Source: Histomonas meleagridis | Taxonomy: Eukaryota > Parabasalia > Tritrichomonadida > Dientamoebidae | Length of the DNA stretch: 64,000 bases | Assembly (NCBI GenBank): GCA_020186115.1 | Contig: WSYJ01000030.1 | Location: 248,001-312,000 of the forward strand | Direction of reading: 5' to 3' | Part shown: positions 60,030 to 64,000 of the stretch, piece after piece | Layout of the letters: each line of letters begins with the position of its first letter | Position numbering within the stretch: position 1 is the first letter of the stretch | Position numbers and translations under genes: made by a program | Notes under the pieces: model-generated | The model's database searches: none | What the model saw: the letters and a program-made list of their open reading frames with translations, nothing else | Told to the model about the DNA's origin: nothing

Positions 60030-63000
60030 ATGACAAGTTCTGATACTGATATTTTTGCCGCTTATGAATGTCTTAGAAATGACAGAAATCAAAAACGCTT
60101 TATACAAATATTAGATCTTGTTAGGTCTTCAATTCAAAATCAAGTTAATCAAGGAACACTTTCATTTGACCCATATCCATCAGCTTCTGTATATTTAGGT
60201 GCAATCACATCTCTTACAGTTCATAGACTTGATAAAAAAGAAATAGATGGTCTTCCTGAACTACTTCGACTTCTTCATATTGCACTTGAATCAGCACCTC
60301 TTGATTCAACTATTTCATCACATCTTCTTAGTTCTCTTGTACCACTTTTTTCCAATTGTTCTACAGAACTTTCAATACCCATGTGTCCAGTTCTTGTTCA
60401 ATTATCAAAACATTCCTCAATGTCTGACACGATGGTTCGAGATGTATGTACAGGGCTTTGCCAACGTTCTCTTAGTGATGACTCTCGACTTCGAAATAGT
60501 GCCTCACAAGCAATATATGATTTTACACAAATTCATGGAATAGCCTTTAGTTATATGTTTGAAATCATAGATCGAAATCCACTTCGAGCATTAACAGTCA
60601 TTAATAATATTTCACATGTTGCTAACAGTCAAATATGGCCCAAATACATTGAAAAAGTTATCCAATATACAGAAAGTCCAAATCATGCTACAAAAGTTAA
60701 AGCGATTCAAGTTTTATCAAATGCAGTTCATTACATGCCAACTGACACATGCATCAGTATTATTAATAAGTACATTTCATCTAAACCAGAATCAGCAGGA
60801 GATATATTATATGCAATATGTGAATTAATACAATCATGTGTTACGATGTTAGCGCATTCAGATCTTCAAGTTCTTAAATTTAATTTCCCACGAATATTAC
60901 ATCAATTATTAATATTTTTAACAATGAATGACAAAGAATGCGAAACATTAATTAATAACATAATATTATATGGAATTCATGCAACTGTTTCGGATGGCGA
61001 TTTAAATGCATTTGCACCAATTGTAAATGAACTTACACAAACTATGAGTGTACAATTTATTAACATTTGGCCACAAGTATATTCTATATTACAAACAATT
61101 CCTGAAAAAACAAGAGAAAATACATTCGAAGTATTACAAGCTCCAATTACTGCATCACTTGATAAAATGACAAATATTGATTCAACTCATTTCACAATGA
61201 TTGTTAATTTTATTGTAAGTTGTGCTGAAGCTATTGGACTTACAGAGTTTTTTGAGAAAGCTCAAGTACCTATTAGTGATTTACATATATTAGAAACAAT
61301 AGTAATTCCAATATTAAAATCTTATAATGGGAAAAATCTTAATGATTTAACATTCACATTTAATTATTTATTACCTATTGAAGAAGAAATGTATGAAAAC
61401 TTACGACAAGATCCATCTCGAATTTTATGGCAAAACTTATGGAATGTTATACCAAATTGTTGCACAACGAATTTAACTGATATTTCAGGTTTTGTTGACT
61501 TAGTATTAAATCGATTTGAAGAATTCAAATTAGAATTATATCGACCGATTTGTAAAATAATACAAATCATTGCTCCATATACTGATCGACATGAACAAAT
61601 GTTAATTTCATTAGCTAATGCTTCTGTTGATCCATCCACTGCATCATGTGTAATTCCGGCAATATCTGTTGTTGCTTCATTAATGGATCAAAATTCCGTT
61701 AATGCATTTTTCGGCTCATTAATTCGTAATAAAATTTTAGTCTTAGCTGGTGATCCATCACAAATTAACATTGCATGTGCATTAATGGATATCGCATTAG
61801 CTTTAATGTCATATATATCAGAAGAATATCGAAATGTGTTTTATAGAATGTTATTATCATTTATCGAACAAAAAAATAATTTCCAGAAAAAGGCACTTCG
61901 TTCGTTACGTACATATATCCAAAAGTTTCCAAATCCTTCAGTTACAACTGAGTTACTTAATGCATTAAATAATACAACAGAAGTTCAATCATCATCAACA
62001 TTACGTTATCGATTATTATTAATGTTAACATTATTACAAATACCAAACACGGAAAATTATGATGAAATGTTAAATAGTTTCTTACCAGAAATTGTTGGAG
62101 CATTAAAAGAACATGGAGCAAAAACACGTGAAGCGGCTAATGAATGTATTAATACTATTGCAAGTGATTTCATAAAACGAGGACAATCATTAACACCATT
62201 GTTATTACATATATCTGTTGGTATAGCATCAAATTCAAGTAATTTTGTAAGTGCTACAATTGATGCTATTGAATGTATCATAAACAAATTTGCAGAAAAT
62301 ATTAACCCTGAAGATCTCGGACAATTTTGTTTGATATGTTTCAAGGCAACTGATTCTAATCCGACATCAGAAGTATTTCGTAGCGCATTACAATTTTCGA
62401 AAACATTAATTTCTCGATTACCGAAATTTGTTGAATCTTCGCAACTTGGCAACATGATAATACTTGGAATTAACTCTAGTAAAAAAGACAAATTGGGAAA
62501 TTAAAGGAAAAGGACATAAATTAATAGAGAAATGCATATCAATGTTTGGCATAGAGAAAGTTACTGAATGTTTCCCACCTAACGAAGAGAAACTTTTACG
62601 TAATGCGCGTAAAGAAGTGAATAAGAACTTAAGGCGTCGAAATAATAAAACAGATGAAACGCAAAGTTTCGATGATAATGACATCGAATTAGACAGTAGA
62701 TATGACGAAGATGTCCACGATTTAAATGATCCGCGTGAAACAGTACAACGAATAATGAATCAGCCACAGAACTTAGAGGACGAAGGACTCGAATTCGATA
62801 AAAGAGGCCGACTTGTGCTGAAAGAGGCGCCGAAGAAAAATGAAAAAATGAAAAATGATGACGACGAAAGTGATGAATCAGACGGAGTGAATGAAATAGC
62901 AGAACATATTAAGAAGAGAAAATTGAAACAAAAAGAACAACAAAAGAAAAGTATCGAAAACGCATTCGTGGCTGAAAGTGGGAAAAGATTTAAGACACAG

Positions 63001-63135
63001 AACGGTAAAGGCGATAACCAAAAAAGCGGACAAAGGCCTTTCGCTTTTGCACCTTTATCATCGAAAATTGTTAATAAAAGATATAAAGGACAAATGAAGG
63101 CCGCATATAGGAAAATGTTCAGAACTGGTAAATAA
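60030..63135 (+). CDS. RRP12: RRP12-like ribosome biogenesis protein, one frameshift
   Basis: A long ARM/HEAT protein runs from ATG 60030 to a stop at 62504 (824 residues). The second part, in the next frame to 63135, carries the basic C-terminus (GHKLIEKCISMFGIEKVTEC, then KRPF/KMFR-type ends). Joining at the A6 run 62481-62486 with one A fewer gives a continuous protein of about 1,035 residues. Rrp12 acts in nucleolar/nuclear export of both pre-ribosomal subunits. Only this one lesion breaks it; both halves keep coding quality. A sequencing or assembly error is the simplest cause. Confidence 0.8.
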
Positions 63136-63446
63136 ATAAATATATTATCAATCGAAATATTTGAATGAAATCAGAATTTTGATTTATTGTAAATGTTAAA
63201 ACCAAAATTAATAAAAAGAAAATTTTTAAACAAATTTATAAAATAAATTGAGGTTTTCAACTTGTTTATACCAATAGAAAAAAAGTGAAGTCTGGTTCAT
63301 TATTATGAACATTGCAAATATAAAATGAATGCATAACTATATTATGTTTATATGTGGAAGAAATAAAAGGTATATAAAAAGTATAAATTTATAGCCACTT
63401 TTTTATTCATTTAATCATTTTTTTTAAAACACAGAGATTTTTTTAA
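63136..63446. other. Intergenic, nothing recognised
   Basis: AT-rich spacer with poly-A/T runs. Confidence 0.4.
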
Positions 63447-64000
63447 ATGTTTACTAAAACTTACCAGGGGAAAAATTTATTAAATAAAGATAGTAGAGAA
63501 ATTATACATCAATCCATTGAAATTAAGCTACTTTTTATGCTCGGACAAATCATATTTAATTTAACTGAAGAAAATCTCGATATATCAACTAAAGAAACGC
63601 TAAAAATATTTGATGCTAACAACCCATATTCATCTAATTTTGTTATATGTAATATGATTTACTTTTTTTCACGAAAAAATTTTGATGGTATTTGTATAAA
63701 ATATTCAGAAACAATTCAAGCAAAGGAAGAAACAAAAGAAAATACCTCGAAAATTATTACAATATTTTGTGATTATTTAGCAAAAATTGAATCGCAAGAA
63801 ACATATTATTTAATTGAGAAAATGATTAAGCGAGATTTAATAAATTCAAATATTACTAAAAAAATTTATTCTGTATAAATGTTTTAAATATTTACTTATG
63901 AATGGAGCAAATATCGAAAACACAGGTAAATATGCAATTGCAAGTAAAAGTGAAGAAATTATTCATTTATGTGAACAAAATCATTCATCATTTGATGGCG
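63447..64000 (+). CDS. DUF3447/ankyrin-type protein, 5' part, frame-broken
   Basis: From ATG 63447 the frame runs to a stop at 63878, encoding 143 residues of a helical N-terminal region of the type that precedes ankyrin repeats in trichomonads. Reading on in the next frame, with one A fewer in the A-run 63858-63864, gives KKFILYKCFKYLLMNGANIE and then a repeat ending IIHLCEQNHSSFDG, open to the window edge. The gene is truncated by the window and either frame-broken or mis-assembled. Such proteins form huge families in these genomes. Confidence 0.65.

Noticed and set aside
59802-60107. Minus-strand 101-codon frame before RRP12
   Set aside because: It overlaps the RRP12 start, has AT-driven composition and matches no family.

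Overview
The window is a nuclear segment from an AT-rich, compact, apparently intron-free protist. Several things point to a trichomonad (Parabasalia), most likely Tritrichomonas foetus or a close relative: BspA-like leucine-rich surface proteins with a Ser/Thr-rich stalk, DUF3447/ankyrin-type genes, very short 5' leaders with Myb-type AACGG and CCTTT elements just upstream of ATG codons, TAAA strings at or next to stop codons, and the standard genetic code. The species is inferred; no diagnostic rRNA is present.

Layout. 1-4.1 kb: ribosomal protein eL42, a three-repeat Myb protein and an armadillo/HEAT-like unknown. 4.1-8.1 kb: gene-poor DNA with relics of two small GTPases around an SLC35F6-like transporter. 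8.1-16.7 kb: a double-RING protein with a Gln/Asn-rich linker, tRNA-Phe(GAA), the splicing factor SYF1/XAB2, a PPP phosphatase, a divergent H2A-H2B pair with a repeated motif between them, and a GT31-like glycosyltransferase. 17.6-27 kb: an actin gene with two single-base frameshifts, an ankyrin pseudogene, a SAC phosphoinositide phosphatase, a membrane-anchored unknown and UTP25. 27.6-32.9 kb: two tandem BspA-like surface genes with near-identical ends and unrelated Ser/Thr-rich centres. 33-38.4 kb: two PP2A scaffold-like HEAT proteins flanking a basic orphan and eS27. 38.6-49.4 kb: a large secreted orphan, a GSK3-like kinase, a UBAC2-like protein, uL11 (RPL12), eL21, a stand-alone RNase III and a Sar1-like GTPase. 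49.7-56.2 kb: a satellite of about 5.3 kb built from 14/17/18-bp units with a 1,765-bp higher-order period, then a second AT-rich array. 57.7-64 kb: an LRR/coiled-coil protein, a frameshifted RRP12-like gene and the start of an ankyrin-type gene with a frameshift.

How the genes fit together. Most are housekeeping genes: ribosomal proteins, ribosome biogenesis (UTP25, RRP12), splicing (SYF1), chromatin (H2A/H2B) and signalling (GSK3-like kinase, PPP catalytic protein, two PP2A scaffold-like proteins). They are transcribed singly, with no operon logic. The accessory signals of most interest are the mosaic BspA-like pair, the higher-order satellite, the short shared promoter elements (Myb-type in ribosomal protein genes, GC-palindromes, histone repeats), and four single-base homopolymer expansions that break otherwise intact genes and may be assembly errors.
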